A stretch of DNA of 64,000 nt, from positions 26,948-90,947 of the forward strand of contig JAJZGF010000003.1 in the NCBI GenBank assembly GCA_021805025.1, read 5' to 3'. Positions 43,894 to 53,506 of this stretch are shown one piece after another (position 1 is the first letter of the stretch; each line of letters opens with the position of its first letter). Source of the stretch: Acidobacteriota bacterium (GTDB lineage: Bacteria; Acidobacteriota; Terriglobia; Terriglobales; Acidobacteriaceae). Both the position numbers and the translations under genes were made by a program. The notes beneath the pieces were generated by a model. That model had not been told where the DNA came from. It did not search any database and saw nothing but the letters and a program-made list of their open reading frames with translations.

Positions 43894-44337
43894 CTAGCCT
43901 CCACCCACGGTGAGCTTCATCTTTTCCTGCACATCATGGGCCAGAATCTCAATCATCTCCGCCTCGCGCATCACCTCCACGGGCAATGGACTCTTGCCGA
44001 TCTTGTCCATCCTGGCCTTCAGATCTTTTGTCAGAATAAGAAGCTTGAGGCTTTCGACGTCAATCTGGCGTTTGCGCTCCGCATTGGCCGCGTCAAAATT
44101 CTGCCTCCGCAACTGATTCTCTTGCATGATCATCTGGTCGTTCGCGTTGGGGGGACGATTGGCCTCAGGCAAAATGATGGTCGCGGGCCTCGGTGGAACA
44201 CTGATGGACTGCGCGCCGAGCAGCATCGCCGACGAAATCCCGAGGATTGCCACCCGCCTCGCGCCGCGCAAGTGTGTTGCAGGATTCAAAATCCTTCCGC
44301 CGTCTCTCGCGTTTTCTTCTCTCCGGTTGCTCGGCAT
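43894..44337 (-). CDS. small exported protein, second of three tandem paralogs
   Basis: About 147 residues from ATG 44337, with AGGAGG four bases before it. A hydrophobic segment RRVAILGISSAMLLGAQSISV is followed by a polar linker and the family core (DVESLKLLILTKDLKARMDKIG, VEVMREAEMIEILAHDVQEKMKL). Helix content is high and cysteines absent. Its stop falls just before the next paralog's ribosome site. Function unknown. Confidence 0.68.
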   Translation of the reverse strand: MPSNRREENARDGGRILNPATHLRGARRVAILGISSAMLLGAQSISVPPRPATIILPEANRPPNANDQMIMQENQLRRQNFDAANAERKRQIDVESLKLLILTKDLKARMDKIGKSPLPVEVMREAEMIEILAHDVQEKMKLTVGGG

Positions 44338-44410
44338 CATCCCTCCTCTCGCCCTGCCGTAGGCTTTTCGCCATCGGCCCGGCAATCGCCTCCCTGACGC
44401 ATGCAGGTCC

Positions 44411-44869
44411 CTAGCTGGCGCCGGATGTCTGCTTGATTGTTTCCCTCACCGTGTGTGCCAGCTTCTCAATTTCATCCGCCTTGCGAATCACCGTCAGCGA
44501 TAGGGTGTCTTTGCTGGTCTTGTCCACTTCCGCCTTCAGAGCAATCGCCAAGGCAAGCAATCTGGCACTGTCGTCTGCCAGTTGCTGCTTTCGGGCTGCC
44601 TCCGCCGCCTCGGCCTTTTCCTTGCGAGAGGCCTTCTGGGGCGTCGCTCCCTGGCCTCCAGCGTTCGCGGGTGGATGGATGGCAGTTCCCTGCGACGGCG
44701 GGCCGTTGCCGGCTTGCACCTGCTTCTGGCCCTCTTGTGCCGTTCCGGTCCACACCGCGGCGGCGACCAGCAGAATCAGTCCGAACGTCCACTTTCCCCC
44801 GCGCCGATTCAACAGGCACTCAGCGATTGCGGCACTTGCAGACCAGTTTCTCCTCGGATTCAGCTGCAT
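44411..44869 (-). CDS. small exported protein, first of three tandem paralogs
   Basis: About 152 residues from ATG 44869, with GGAGG five bases before it. A membrane or signal segment WTFGLILLVAAAVWTGTAQ precedes a charged linker (KASRKEKAEAAEAARKQQL) and the core DDSARLLALAIALKAEVDKTSK, LTVIRKADEIEKLAHTVRET. It has 125 bp of spacing to the divergent mscS gene. Function unknown; the shared core suggests a helical protein that acts outside or at the membrane. Confidence 0.68.
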   Translation of the reverse strand: MQLNPRRNWSASAAIAECLLNRRGGKWTFGLILLVAAAVWTGTAQEGQKQVQAGNGPPSQGTAIHPPANAGGQGATPQKASRKEKAEAAEAARKQQLADDSARLLALAIALKAEVDKTSKDTLSLTVIRKADEIEKLAHTVRETIKQTSGAS

Positions 44870-44993
44870 ACCCACCTCCCGGCGCTTTGCAGTTCCTTGG
44901 CTTCCGCCAGGCTCGCCGCGGTGGCTCCGCCTCCGGCAAACTTGCTACCACGGCATTCCTGCGCACAGTCTAGTCTAGAAACAGGAGTTTGGG

Positions 44994-45995
44994 ATGCATC
45001 CTTTTTTGCTGGCAATCCGGACCGGCTGGTTCGCCCAGGGCCACTTCATGGGCAAAGTGCTCGACGAGTGGATCGACGACACGCAGGAGTTTCTCCACGT
45101 CAAGCTGCCCCACCTCATCATGGTGGCGATTATCGCCTTTATACTCAATCGCCTGCTGCGTCTCGCCACGGCCCGCATGGTCTACATCGCCGAGCAGCAC
45201 GCCGCCGGTCCCGGCCGAGTGGGCCAGGTCAAGACCCTCGCCGGCGTCATCCGCACCACCGGCCTGGCCATCATCGCCGCCATCGCCGGCATGCAGTTTC
45301 TTGCCGCTGTGGGCGTGGACATGGCGCCCCTGCTCGCCTCAGCCGGGGTGGCCGGCGTAGCCATCGGCCTGGCCGCACAGAACATCGTTCGCGACATGCT
45401 CAACGGCATCCTGATCCTCATTGAGGATCAATTCAACGTGGGAGATACTGTCCGCATCGCCGGAGTCGCAGGCGTCGTCGAAGCCATGACCCTGCGCAAA
45501 ACCACCGTACGCGACGCCGACGGCACCCTCTATGTCATTCCCAACTCCCAGATCACCACCGTCGCGAACCAGAGCATCGACTACTCCGTTGCCACGGTCA
45601 ACGTCAGCGTCGATTACTCCGCCGACCCCGACACCGTCCTCGCGCTCCTCCAGCAGATCGCTACGGACATTCGCACCAGCGAGACCTTCAGCGATGACTT
45701 TGTCGCGGACCCCCAAATCCTCGGCGTAGACGCCATCAAGGGCTCAGAGATGATCTTCCCAGTCGTCTTCAAAACGCGCGCTACCCGCCAATACGCCCCT
45801 GTCCGCGAATTCCGCCGCCGTGTGCGTCTTGCCCTGGAAGAGAAACATTTACTCCCCGGCAATCCGTACCGCGTCTTCAACCGCGCTGTAGATGCCGCCA
45901 CCGGATTGTCTCAGAAACCGTCAGTCGAAGCCCCCGCCGCGCATGATCCCACGGCAATCAAGGCTCCGGAAGGCAACCCATTCGCCGGAGAATAA
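44994..45995 (+). CDS. MscS-family mechanosensitive channel
   Basis: A 333-residue membrane channel. Three membrane helices lead into the pore helix region ASAGVAGVAIGLAAQNIVRD and the beta domain LNGILILIEDQFNVGDTVRI and VEAMTLRKTTVRDADGTLY. It would open on hypo-osmotic shock. AGGAG six bases before ATG 44994 supports the start. It is divergent from the paralog cluster and runs into the SSP411 gene convergently. Confidence 0.93.
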   Translation: MHPFLLAIRTGWFAQGHFMGKVLDEWIDDTQEFLHVKLPHLIMVAIIAFILNRLLRLATARMVYIAEQHAAGPGRVGQVKTLAGVIRTTGLAIIAAIAGMQFLAAVGVDMAPLLASAGVAGVAIGLAAQNIVRDMLNGILILIEDQFNVGDTVRIAGVAGVVEAMTLRKTTVRDADGTLYVIPNSQITTVANQSIDYSVATVNVSVDYSADPDTVLALLQQIATDIRTSETFSDDFVADPQILGVDAIKGSEMIFPVVFKTRATRQYAPVREFRRRVRLALEEKHLLPGNPYRVFNRAVDAATGLSQKPSVEAPAAHDPTAIKAPEGNPFAGE

Positions 45996-46007
45996 ACTTA
46001 CCTCGAT

Positions 46008-48164
46008 CTACGCGCTCTCCGCGTCCGCTTTTTCCAGCGCCCGCAACAGCTCATCTGCATCGGTAATGGGCGGCAGGCAGGTGCGGCCCTTGCACACTAG
46101 CGCCCATGCCTTTGCACCGGCCGGGACAGGCACATGCAGCACCGTCTCTACCAGTGCTTCCGGCAGGCTGCCTGGGACCATGTGCGCAGCCTCAACCCGC
46201 ACAACCGTCTTGTGTACGCCAAAGCCCGCCAATGCCAGCGCCTCAAACTGGTCGGCATCTGCGCCTTTGCCCACCACAACCACCTGCAGAGGGTCCAGCA
46301 GCAGCCGCTCAAGAGCCAATCCGTAACTGCCGGCATAGAGTCCAAAATGCTCCACGATGCCGCCAAACGAGCCCAGCGTATCCTCAGCGATCTCGCGATA
46401 CGCGCTGCGCCCGCTCAGCGCCTCAAGCCGCAGCAGAGCGGCTGCCGCCGTCGGGTTTCCCGCTGGCGTCGGCGAGTCCTGCAGAGGCTTCCGCCGCGCA
46501 GCCAGAGCGCCAAGCGGTGCAGTGCCGTTCATCATCACGGCTGTGTCGTAGAACGCGCCTGCCGTGCGGTCATAAAAACGTTCCAGCATCGCGTCCGCCA
46601 ACTGCACCGCTGCCCGGTAAAACCGCATCTCGCCCGCAGCCAGCCATCCGTCAATGCAGGCATGGATCGTAAACGCATAATCGTCCAGATTTGCCGGAAC
46701 CCTTTCGGCCGGCATCGCTGCGTCGTGATACGCAATGACGTGCTGCAGCGCGGCTTCGCCGTCCCACGCCTCGGCCAGCAGGCGCGTCAAGGTCTTCACT
46801 GCAAACTCCCGCGCCGCGTCCAGGCGCAGCACGCGCGCCGCTTCAAAGTACGCGGCAACCGCCATCGCGTTCCAGCCGGTATAGAGCGTGCGATCAATAA
46901 AGGGCGCGGGCCTCGCATCCCGCGCAGCCAGCAGCTTGCGCCGCGCTCCTGCAATGATCCGTTCCAGTTCCGCAACCGTCCTGCCCGTATCCTCGGTCAG
47001 GTCTTCCAGCGCATGTTTGCGATGCAGCACGTTCCTGGCCGGGGCGTGGTGCATGTCGCCCAACTCGCCGATGTCGTAGTAAACCGTAGCCACTTCCAGC
47101 TCGGCCGGAGCAAGCACGGCACGCGCCTCATCCAGCGTCCACGTAAAGTAGTCTCCGTCGTCATCCAGATTGATATCCGCATCCTGCGAAGCGAAAAAGC
47201 CGCCCCGGAGGCGGTCGGTCAGCGTCGTATCCAGCCATGCAATCATCTCCATGGCAGTCCGCCGAAAATCCTCGTGCACATAGCTCTGGAAGCCATGCAC
47301 GTAGTTGCGCAGCAGCTCCGTGTTGTCATAGAGCATCTTCTCGAAATGCGGCACTACCCATCGCTCATCCACGCTATAGCGATGAAAGCCGCCTGCGAGC
47401 TGGTCATAGACGCCGCCGCGCGCCATCTTTTCCAGGGTCACCGTAAAGGCTTCGCCGGCCTGCTTGTTGCCCCTGTTCACGGCCAGATGCAGCAGCAGAT
47501 CCAGCGCCGCGGGATGGGGAAACTTGGGCTGCGAGCCGAAGCCGCCGTTGTGCGGGTCAAACTGCGCCAGCGCCGAGGCAGCCAGCTTTTCCGTCAGCGC
47601 GAGCGTCAGTTCACCGCCGCGCGCGGAAAAGCTCTCATTGTGTTCAATCGCCGCCATCACGCTCGATGCCGACTCCAGGGCTTCCTCGCGGCGCTCGCGC
47701 CACACCTGGGCCATCGTCAGCAGCACGCGGCCAAATCCGGGGCGACCGTGGCGGTCGTCACGCGGAAAATACGTTCCCCCGAAATACGGTCTGCCATCGG
47801 GCGTAAGAAACGCCGTCAGCGGCCACCCGCCCTGCCCGCTGATCGCAGACACCGCCGCCTGGTAGCGCGCGTCCACATCCGGACGCTCGTCGCGATCTAC
47901 CTTCACCGCCACATAGTGGTCGTTGATGATGCGCGCCATCTCCGGATCTTCGTAGGACTCGCGATCCATCACGTGGCACCAGTGACACCACACCGCTCCA
48001 ATATCCAGCAAAATCGGCTTGTCCTCAGCCTGCGCGTTCGCAAATGCCGCAGGACCCCACGCGTGCCAGTGCACCGGCTGATGCCGCGCCGAGCGCAGAT
48101 AGGAGGAGGGCGCGTGCTCAAGCTGATTCAGGTCGCCGGAAGAGGGAGAAGATTCCTGTTGCAT
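46008..48164 (-). CDS. SSP411/YyaL-like thioredoxin-domain protein (DUF255)
   Basis: A 718-residue protein. The N-terminal thioredoxin-like domain has the redox pair in [19 protein letters not shown], and the remainder is an (alpha/alpha)6-like barrel ([41 protein letters not shown]). This matches the conserved SSP411/spermatogenesis-associated-20-like family, whose role is unclear. I use ATG 48164; the track start at 48230 lies upstream with no better support. The long antisense ORF (823 aa) here is a shadow. Confidence 0.85.
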   Translation of the reverse strand: MQQESSPSSGDLNQLEHAPSSYLRSARHQPVHWHAWGPAAFANAQAEDKPILLDIGAVWCHWCHVMDRESYEDPEMARIINDHYVAVKVDRDERPDVDARYQAAVSAISGQGGWPLTAFLTPDGRPYFGGTYFPRDDRHGRPGFGRVLLTMAQVWRERREEALESASSVMAAIEHNESFSARGGELTLALTEKLAASALAQFDPHNGGFGSQPKFPHPAALDLLLHLAVNRGNKQAGEAFTVTLEKMARGGVYDQLAGGFHRYSVDERWVVPHFEKMLYDNTELLRNYVHGFQSYVHEDFRRTAMEMIAWLDTTLTDRLRGGFFASQDADINLDDDGDYFTWTLDEARAVLAPAELEVATVYYDIGELGDMHHAPARNVLHRKHALEDLTEDTGRTVAELERIIAGARRKLLAARDARPAPFIDRTLYTGWNAMAVAAYFEAARVLRLDAAREFAVKTLTRLLAEAWDGEAALQHVIAYHDAAMPAERVPANLDDYAFTIHACIDGWLAAGEMRFYRAAVQLADAMLERFYDRTAGAFYDTAVMMNGTAPLGALAARRKPLQDSPTPAGNPTAAAALLRLEALSGRSAYREIAEDTLGSFGGIVEHFGLYAGSYGLALERLLLDPLQVVVVGKGADADQFEALALAGFGVHKTVVRVEAAHMVPGSLPEALVETVLHVPVPAGAKAWALVCKGRTCLPPITDADELLRALEKADAESA

Positions 48165-48286
48165 GGGCTGAGAATACCGCAGTCTCGCTCCTGCCGCACG
48201 CGTGCCGGCCCGCACGCGCTCTCCGCGCAACCATTACCGAAAGGATTGAAGTCCACGGCGCCCCGATGCGGCGCAGTGTGGCGCGT

Positions 48287-48841
48287 TCAGCTCTTCGCCA
48301 GCTCAGCTTCAATCGCCGCCAGCAACTCCGGCGCATCGGGCGCCGTGTCTGGCGAAAATCGCTTCACGATGCTGCCGCTGCGGCTCACAACAAACTTTTC
48401 GAAGTTCCAGGTCAACTCAGGTTCGGCGTTGGCTTCAATTCCGAAACCTTTCAGCTTCTCGCGAAATGGAATCTCAGCCAGACTTGTAGCCTTCGGCTGC
48501 GCCTCAATCAAAGCTGAATACAGCGGATGCTTCTCTGCGCCCACCACGGTGATCTTGCTGAACATGGGAAATTTGACACCGAAGTTGCCCGTGCAGAAGG
48601 ACTGAATCTCCGCATCGGTGCCTGGCTCCTGGCTCTTGAAGTCGTTGGCCGGAAAGCCCGCAACCACCAGCCCCTGCCCGCGATACTGCTCGTATATCTT
48701 CTCCAGCCCCTCATATTGCGGCGTCAGCCCGCACTTCGAGGCCACGTTCACCACCAGCAATACTTTGCCCTTGAACTCGCCCAGGGACGTGTCTTCTCCA
48801 GTAATCTTGCGGACCGGGATGTCGTAGATTGATGTGCTCAT
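48287..48841 (-). CDS. glutathione peroxidase-family thiol peroxidase
   Basis: A 184-residue peroxidase. The peroxidatic cysteine is in VNVASKCGLTPQYEGLEKIY, with FPANDFKSQEPGT and TWNFEKFVVSRSG as the other active-site blocks. It uses Cys rather than Sec, and so probably takes electrons from thioredoxin or bacillithiol rather than glutathione. AGGAG five bases before ATG 48841 supports the start; the track start is too early. Confidence 0.93.
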   Translation of the reverse strand: MSTSIYDIPVRKITGEDTSLGEFKGKVLLVVNVASKCGLTPQYEGLEKIYEQYRGQGLVVAGFPANDFKSQEPGTDAEIQSFCTGNFGVKFPMFSKITVVGAEKHPLYSALIEAQPKATSLAEIPFREKLKGFGIEANAEPELTWNFEKFVVSRSGSIVKRFSPDTAPDAPELLAAIEAELAKS

Positions 48842-48899
48842 GATTTCTCCTTTGGGGTGAGCGCGACTGCACACCGCAACCTGTGATCCGTTCGATCAC

Positions 48900-49934
48900 T
48901 CACGCAAGCAGGTGCTTCGCAACCTTGATGTATAACTCCACCGCTTCCAGCAGTTCCTTCTTGGCTAGCTTCTCATGCGGCGTATGCGCCACGTGAATCG
49001 ATCCCGGCCCCAGCAGCAGAGGCTCTCCCCAGTTACTCAGCTGCGGAATATCCGTGGTGAACTTGGCGATCATGGTCGGCAACCCCTCCACGGCGCGCAG
49101 CCGGACAAATGGAATATCCAGCGTGAAGTCCACCTCCGCCAGCCCTGCCGCGGCATCCACAATTGCCTTCCGCACCGGCGTCGAATCGCCCACCAGCCGC
49201 ACCAGCACCTGCGCTTCCGCCTTGTCGGCAATCACGTTCGGCGCATATCCACCCTGCACCTGGCCTATGTTCAGCGTGCTCGGTCCCACATCCTCCGTAA
49301 CCGGCAACTCCAATGCCAGCAGCCTGCCCAGCGCCTCCACCAGTTTGTGCACCGCACTTTCGCCCAGCTCAGGGTAGGCCGAATGCGCCATCTTGCCGCT
49401 TGAGCGCAGCACCGTGCGCAACGACCCCTTGGATGCCAGAGCCAGGCGGTTGTCCGTTGGCTCGCCGTTGATCAGAAACCGGCTGCCCTTCGGCGAAAGA
49501 TTGGCTACTTTCGCTCCGGCCGAGTCCCGCTCTTCGCCGGAGACAAACAGCATCCCCACGCGCAGGCCCGCTGCGCGCAGTGCCTCCGCCGCCGCTGCTT
49601 GCGCGGCAATGATGCCCTTGGCATCGGAAACTCCGCGCCCGTACAGGAACTCCGCATCCTCGCGAAACGGGATGTACGGCGGTACCGTGTCCAGGTGCGT
49701 CGAGAAAACAAGATCCGGCGTCTGCCCAAAGGTGCCTGCATAGATGTTCCAGCGCTTGTCATTCGACCCGCTCTCTGGAGGTTGCGGAACCGGTGTCTTT
49801 TCCACCACCCACCCGCGCTCCAGCAGGAATCGATTCAGAAACTCGCCAACCGCGCCTTCGTGATAGGTCGTGGACTCGATTGCGACCAATTCACGGGTTA
49901 GCTGAATGGGATCGATGGATGCAGAATCTGGCAT
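48900..49934 (-). CDS. M20-family metallopeptidase/deacylase (ArgE/DapE-like)
   Basis: A 344-residue zinc hydrolase. Metal-binding blocks: FSTHLDTVPPYIPFREDA, YGRGVSDAKGIIAAQ, SGEERDSAGA with the general base, and AHTPHEKLAKKELL with the last His. ArgE, DapE, carboxypeptidase G2 and related amidohydrolases share this form, and the substrate is not decided here. ATG 49934 (MPDSASIDP) is preferred; upstream starts are possible. Confidence 0.87.
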   Translation of the reverse strand: MPDSASIDPIQLTRELVAIESTTYHEGAVGEFLNRFLLERGWVVEKTPVPQPPESGSNDKRWNIYAGTFGQTPDLVFSTHLDTVPPYIPFREDAEFLYGRGVSDAKGIIAAQAAAAEALRAAGLRVGMLFVSGEERDSAGAKVANLSPKGSRFLINGEPTDNRLALASKGSLRTVLRSSGKMAHSAYPELGESAVHKLVEALGRLLALELPVTEDVGPSTLNIGQVQGGYAPNVIADKAEAQVLVRLVGDSTPVRKAIVDAAAGLAEVDFTLDIPFVRLRAVEGLPTMIAKFTTDIPQLSNWGEPLLLGPGSIHVAHTPHEKLAKKELLEAVELYIKVAKHLLA

Positions 49935-50085
49935 GATGCTGCCAGAATACCTCATCAAGCGAACCGCCCCCTGCCAACGGCTTCTGGAAGACCCTCGCGC
50001 TCAGCATTTCAGGCTAGTTCAGCGATTTATTCTTCTGCCTGCTTCGGCCCCGCGATCCGGCCGGTGCGCGTAGAATATGGCCTGA

Positions 50086-50778
50086 ATGATCCACTCAAGT
50101 CCACCCGTTCATGCCGGTGCGCGGCTCCGCACGGTCGATCTCGTCGGCCCCGCGGGACGACTTGAAGCGCTCCTCAATGAAGGCTCGCCCGAAGCCCGCT
50201 TTGCCGCGCTCGTCTGCCATCCCCACCCCGCGGGCGGCGGATCCATGCACAACAAGGTTGTCTATCACGTCATGAAGGCGCTCAATGCCCCCGAGCGGGG
50301 ACTCTCGCTGCCTGTGCTCCGCTTCAACTTCCGCGGTACGGGCCTCAGCGAGGGCATCCACGACGGCCACGCCGAAACAGGCGATGTACTGGCCGCTCTC
50401 GACTGGCTTGAACGTGAGTTCGACTTGCCGATCGTCCTTACCGGATTCAGCTTCGGCGCAGCCATGGCAACCTTCGCCTGTTGCGACACGCTCCAGCCGC
50501 GCGCAAACCTGCACGCACTCGCTCTCCTGGGCCTGCCCACACAGGCTGCGGGCCGCTACTACCGCTACGCCTTCCTCCATCACTGTTCTCTACCCAAACT
50601 CTTCCTCAGCGGCGGCTGCGACGAGTACGCGCCCGCCGCAGATCTGCAACAGGTCGTTGCCCATGCGGCTGAACCCAAACAACTGGTGCTCCTACCCGGC
50701 GCCGATCACTTTTTTGCCGGCCGGCTTGAAGCGATGCAAAACACGCTCGCAGCCTGGCTCAAGGAGCAACTGGCATGA
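50086..50778 (+). CDS. alpha/beta hydrolase coupled to glycerate kinase
   Basis: A 230-residue hydrolase with CHPHPAGGGSMHNKVVYHV, FNFRGTGLSEG and the nucleophile elbow TGFSFGAAM; the C-terminal GADHFFAGR carries the likely catalytic His. This is a family of putative dienelactone or acyl hydrolases without a settled substrate. It overlaps the glycerate kinase start (ATGA), and its end holds that gene's ribosome site (AAGGAG). Confidence 0.8.
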   Translation: MIHSSPPVHAGARLRTVDLVGPAGRLEALLNEGSPEARFAALVCHPHPAGGGSMHNKVVYHVMKALNAPERGLSLPVLRFNFRGTGLSEGIHDGHAETGDVLAALDWLEREFDLPIVLTGFSFGAAMATFACCDTLQPRANLHALALLGLPTQAAGRYYRYAFLHHCSLPKLFLSGGCDEYAPAADLQQVVAHAAEPKQLVLLPGADHFFAGRLEAMQNTLAAWLKEQLA

Positions 50779-52226
50779 CCCCTGTCGCCGATTCCGCCCT
50801 CGACCCCCTCCACGCCATAGCCACTGAAATCTTCACCGGCGCCCTCGCCGCCTGCGATATTCCCTCCGCATTCGACCGTCGAGTTCGCTTTGAAGGCGGG
50901 GTCATCAAGCGTCTTTGGTCTGACGGCAGCGGCCCTGAGGAGATCAACCTTGCGGATTTCCGGCGCATCTTTGTCGTCGCCATGGGCAAGGCAGCCGGCC
51001 CCATGCTTGACGTGCTCCTTAGCCGAATGAAGCGCCGCAAGGGACTGCGCGGCATCTGCTGCTCCAAGTACCTGCCCGCGAAACGCAACTGGCGCTTCCG
51101 CTACTTCGAGGGCGGCCATCCCCTGCCCAATGAAGACTCCTTCGCTGCCGCTCGCGCTACGCTCGCTCTGCTCAAAAAAGCAAAGAAGGACACACTCATT
51201 TTTTTCCTCATCTCCGGCGGCGGCTCGGCCATGTTTGACCTGCCGCTCGACCCCCATATCTCGCTCGCTGACACGATCACCTTCCATGAAGTCCTGCTCG
51301 CCTCCGGCGCTCCCATTCACGAGATCAATACGCTTCGCAAGCACTTTTCCGCCGTCAAGGGCGGTCGTCTTGCCATGGCCGCGCCTGATGCCACAAAAAT
51401 CAGCCTGCTCGTCCCCGACGTCCCGCTTCGCTCTCTCGACGCGCTCTCTTCCGGTCCCACCTCGCCGGATCACACCACCGTCCTTGAAGTCCGCGACATC
51501 CTGGCAAGGTATTCCATGAGTGAAAAGCTCCCGCCGGCAATCCGTGGATTTCTTGAACGCCCGGATCTGCCGGAATCGCCCGGCAACAAAGGATGGCTGC
51601 CTCCGTTCTTCGCGCTGGCCGCGCGCGGCGCCTCGCAGTTCCGGCGCGTTGCGGCAGATGCGTCCATGGATGGAGAAAACAAGGCCTTTCGCGACTCGGT
51701 CTTTGAAATCCTGCTTTCCAGCCACGATCTGGTCGAAAATGCCCGCACCCTGGCCCAAAAGGCCGGCTACTTTGTCGCCGTGGACAACTCCTGCGACGAT
51801 TGGGACTATGCGGATGCCGCCCGCTATCTGCTCGGCCGCTTTCACGAGTTGCGCGCAATCCATCCGCGCCTCTGCCTTATCTCCGGCGGAGAGGTTACCG
51901 TCACCATGGATCGCACGCCCGGAGCCGGAGGACGCAACCAGCAATTCGCACTGGCCTGCGCAATCGACCTGGCAAGCTACCCCGGCGAATTGCTCACCGT
52001 CCTCAGCGCAGGATCTGACGGCATCGACGGTAACACCAGGACCGCCGGCGCCATCGCCGACCCCACCACTGTCCTCCGAGCCCAGGCTTTCGGCTTCGGC
52101 CCGGAGCAGTCATTGCACGACTTCAATGCCTGCCCGCTGTTCACCGCCCTGGGCGATGCCGTCGTCACTGGCCCCACCGGCCAGAATCTGCGCGATCTGC
52201 GTCTGCTCATCGCGCACCGTGCCTGA
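50775..52226 (+). CDS. glycerate 2-kinase (GckA/MOFRL family)
   Basis: A 483-residue kinase of the DUF4147/MOFRL type phosphorylating glycerate. Recognisable blocks: VVAMGKAAGPMLD, FFLISGGGSAMFDLPLD, INTLRKHFSAVKGGRLA, SSGPTSPDHTT and, near the C-terminus, SGGEVTVTMDRTPGAGGRNQQFA with SAGSDGIDGNT. Translation is coupled to the preceding hydrolase. The LacI-type gene follows 91 bp later behind two possible operators. It would feed sugar-acid or serine-type breakdown into glycolysis. Confidence 0.92.
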   Translation: MTPVADSALDPLHAIATEIFTGALAACDIPSAFDRRVRFEGGVIKRLWSDGSGPEEINLADFRRIFVVAMGKAAGPMLDVLLSRMKRRKGLRGICCSKYLPAKRNWRFRYFEGGHPLPNEDSFAAARATLALLKKAKKDTLIFFLISGGGSAMFDLPLDPHISLADTITFHEVLLASGAPIHEINTLRKHFSAVKGGRLAMAAPDATKISLLVPDVPLRSLDALSSGPTSPDHTTVLEVRDILARYSMSEKLPPAIRGFLERPDLPESPGNKGWLPPFFALAARGASQFRRVAADASMDGENKAFRDSVFEILLSSHDLVENARTLAQKAGYFVAVDNSCDDWDYADAARYLLGRFHELRAIHPRLCLISGGEVTVTMDRTPGAGGRNQQFALACAIDLASYPGELLTVLSAGSDGIDGNTRTAGAIADPTTVLRAQAFGFGPEQSLHDFNACPLFTALGDAVVTGPTGQNLRDLRLLIAHRA

Positions 52227-52291
52227 TCGCGAAAAAGTGCTCCGGCCGGCACCGGAATTCAGAGGTCAAGCCGCCCACTTTTCGCGAAACA
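52225..52291. promoter_or_regulatory. two putative LacI-type operators before the lacI-family gene
   Basis: The sequence CTTTTCGCGAAAC (core TTTCGCGAAA, a perfect 10-bp palindrome with CG centre, 52280-52289) and TGATCGCGAAAAAG (52225-52238) are related. They lie in the 91-bp gap between the glycerate kinase stop and the LacI start. The two also form a 12-bp inverted pair (TCGCGAAAAAGTG/CACTTTTCGCGA). CG-centred palindromes are typical of LacI-family operators. Confidence 0.5.
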
Positions 52292-52317
52292 AGGCCAGTT
52301 GTTTTAGGATTAGGCTC

Positions 52318-53376
52318 GTGGCTCGACGTGCAATCCGCAAGACTCTAGAGAAAACCCCAGATATCCGCGCCGTGGCAACTCTCGCCAGGGTCTCCATCGC
52401 CACGGTCTCCAGAACCATCAACGGCGCACCGGTGGTGAGCGAAAGGCTTGCCAAACGCGTCTGGGCCGCCATTGAACAGCTCAATTACTTTCCCAATACA
52501 CTGGCCCGCAGCCTTGTCTCGGGCCGCAGTCGCATCCTTGGCATCATCGTTGAAAACATCACCAACCCTTTCTTCCCTGAACTCATCCAGAGTTTTGAAG
52601 AGATTGCAGTCGCCAACGGATACGAGATTCTCGTCAGTTCCTCCAATAGCGACCCCGCCATCCTCACAACCTGCGTCCGCCGCATGATCGAACGCAAGGT
52701 TGAAGGTGTCGCCGTGCTCACCTTCGGTGAAGAAGAACCCGTTCTCGAGCAGCTTGCCTACCACGACATCCCGATGGTCCTTGCGGAGTTCCACCTGGAT
52801 GACCCCAAGGCCAGCACCATCGTCCTCGATTACGCCACCGGGATTCGCGCAGCCGTTCAACACCTCGCAGAGCTGGGCCATCGCAAGATCGCTTTCCTCG
52901 CCGGCCCGCACTCCATCCACTCTGCTGTCACCCGCGAAAACGACTTCCGAACCGCCTTGCAGGAAGCCGGCCTCGCCATCCAGAAGAAATGGATCATCGA
53001 GTGCAATCACAAGCCCAGAGGCGGTATTGCAGGCTTCGAGCGGCTGCAGTCGCTAGCGTCACGCCCCACGGCAATCCTTTGCTCCAACGACATGACCGCC
53101 ATCGGCGTCCTCCGTGCCGCTTACCTCAAAGGCCTCAAGGTGCCACAGGATCTCTCCGTCATCGGTCTCGACGACATCGACTTTGCCGAGTTCACGCTCC
53201 CTCCGCTCACCACCATCCGCCTCTCCCGCGTTGAACTGGCCCGCGCCGCCTTCGAGGCATTGCGCCAGCAGGCTGAGCTTCCGCCAGGCGCCAAGGTGCA
53301 GCGCGAGTTCCTCGTCTCGACAAGTCTCGTCACTCGCGGCTCCACCGGCGCACCCCCAACCCAGCCGGCGGGGTAA
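52318..53376 (+). CDS. LacI-family transcriptional regulator
   Basis: A 352-residue regulator. The HTH is DIRAVATLARVSIATVSRTINGAPVVSERLAKRV, then NTLARSLVSGRSRILGIIVENITNPFFPEL begins the periplasmic-binding-like ligand domain that ends with the GLDDIDFAEFTLPPLTTIRLS block. I start at GTG 52318 because it gives the usual length and excludes the gckA reading frame; the 618-residue track ORF from 51520 reads through gckA in another frame. It probably controls the neighbouring sugar genes; ligand unknown. It has no terminator I trust. Confidence 0.92.
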   Translation: MARRAIRKTLEKTPDIRAVATLARVSIATVSRTINGAPVVSERLAKRVWAAIEQLNYFPNTLARSLVSGRSRILGIIVENITNPFFPELIQSFEEIAVANGYEILVSSSNSDPAILTTCVRRMIERKVEGVAVLTFGEEEPVLEQLAYHDIPMVLAEFHLDDPKASTIVLDYATGIRAAVQHLAELGHRKIAFLAGPHSIHSAVTRENDFRTALQEAGLAIQKKWIIECNHKPRGGIAGFERLQSLASRPTAILCSNDMTAIGVLRAAYLKGLKVPQDLSVIGLDDIDFAEFTLPPLTTIRLSRVELARAAFEALRQQAELPPGAKVQREFLVSTSLVTRGSTGAPPTQPAG

Positions 53377-53506
53377 TCGCACCACCCGAGGTGCCTGGGA
53401 GACGGATTGCTCGCATTGCAGATCGATAAGGCAGCCGAACGGCAAAGCAGGCGACAGGCATTTCACTCGATACACAATCAAGATGACGGAAATGGCGCTG
53501 CTTTCG

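Noticed and set aside
46134-48605. An 823-aa plus-strand ORF spanning the SSP411 and peroxidase genes
   Set aside because: It is antisense to two clear genes, has no recognisable domain and is basic and Arg/His-rich as expected for a GC-bias shadow.
51520-52317. The first part of the 618-aa track ORF ending in LacI
   Set aside because: It reads through the glycerate kinase gene in another frame; the LacI protein itself begins at 52318.
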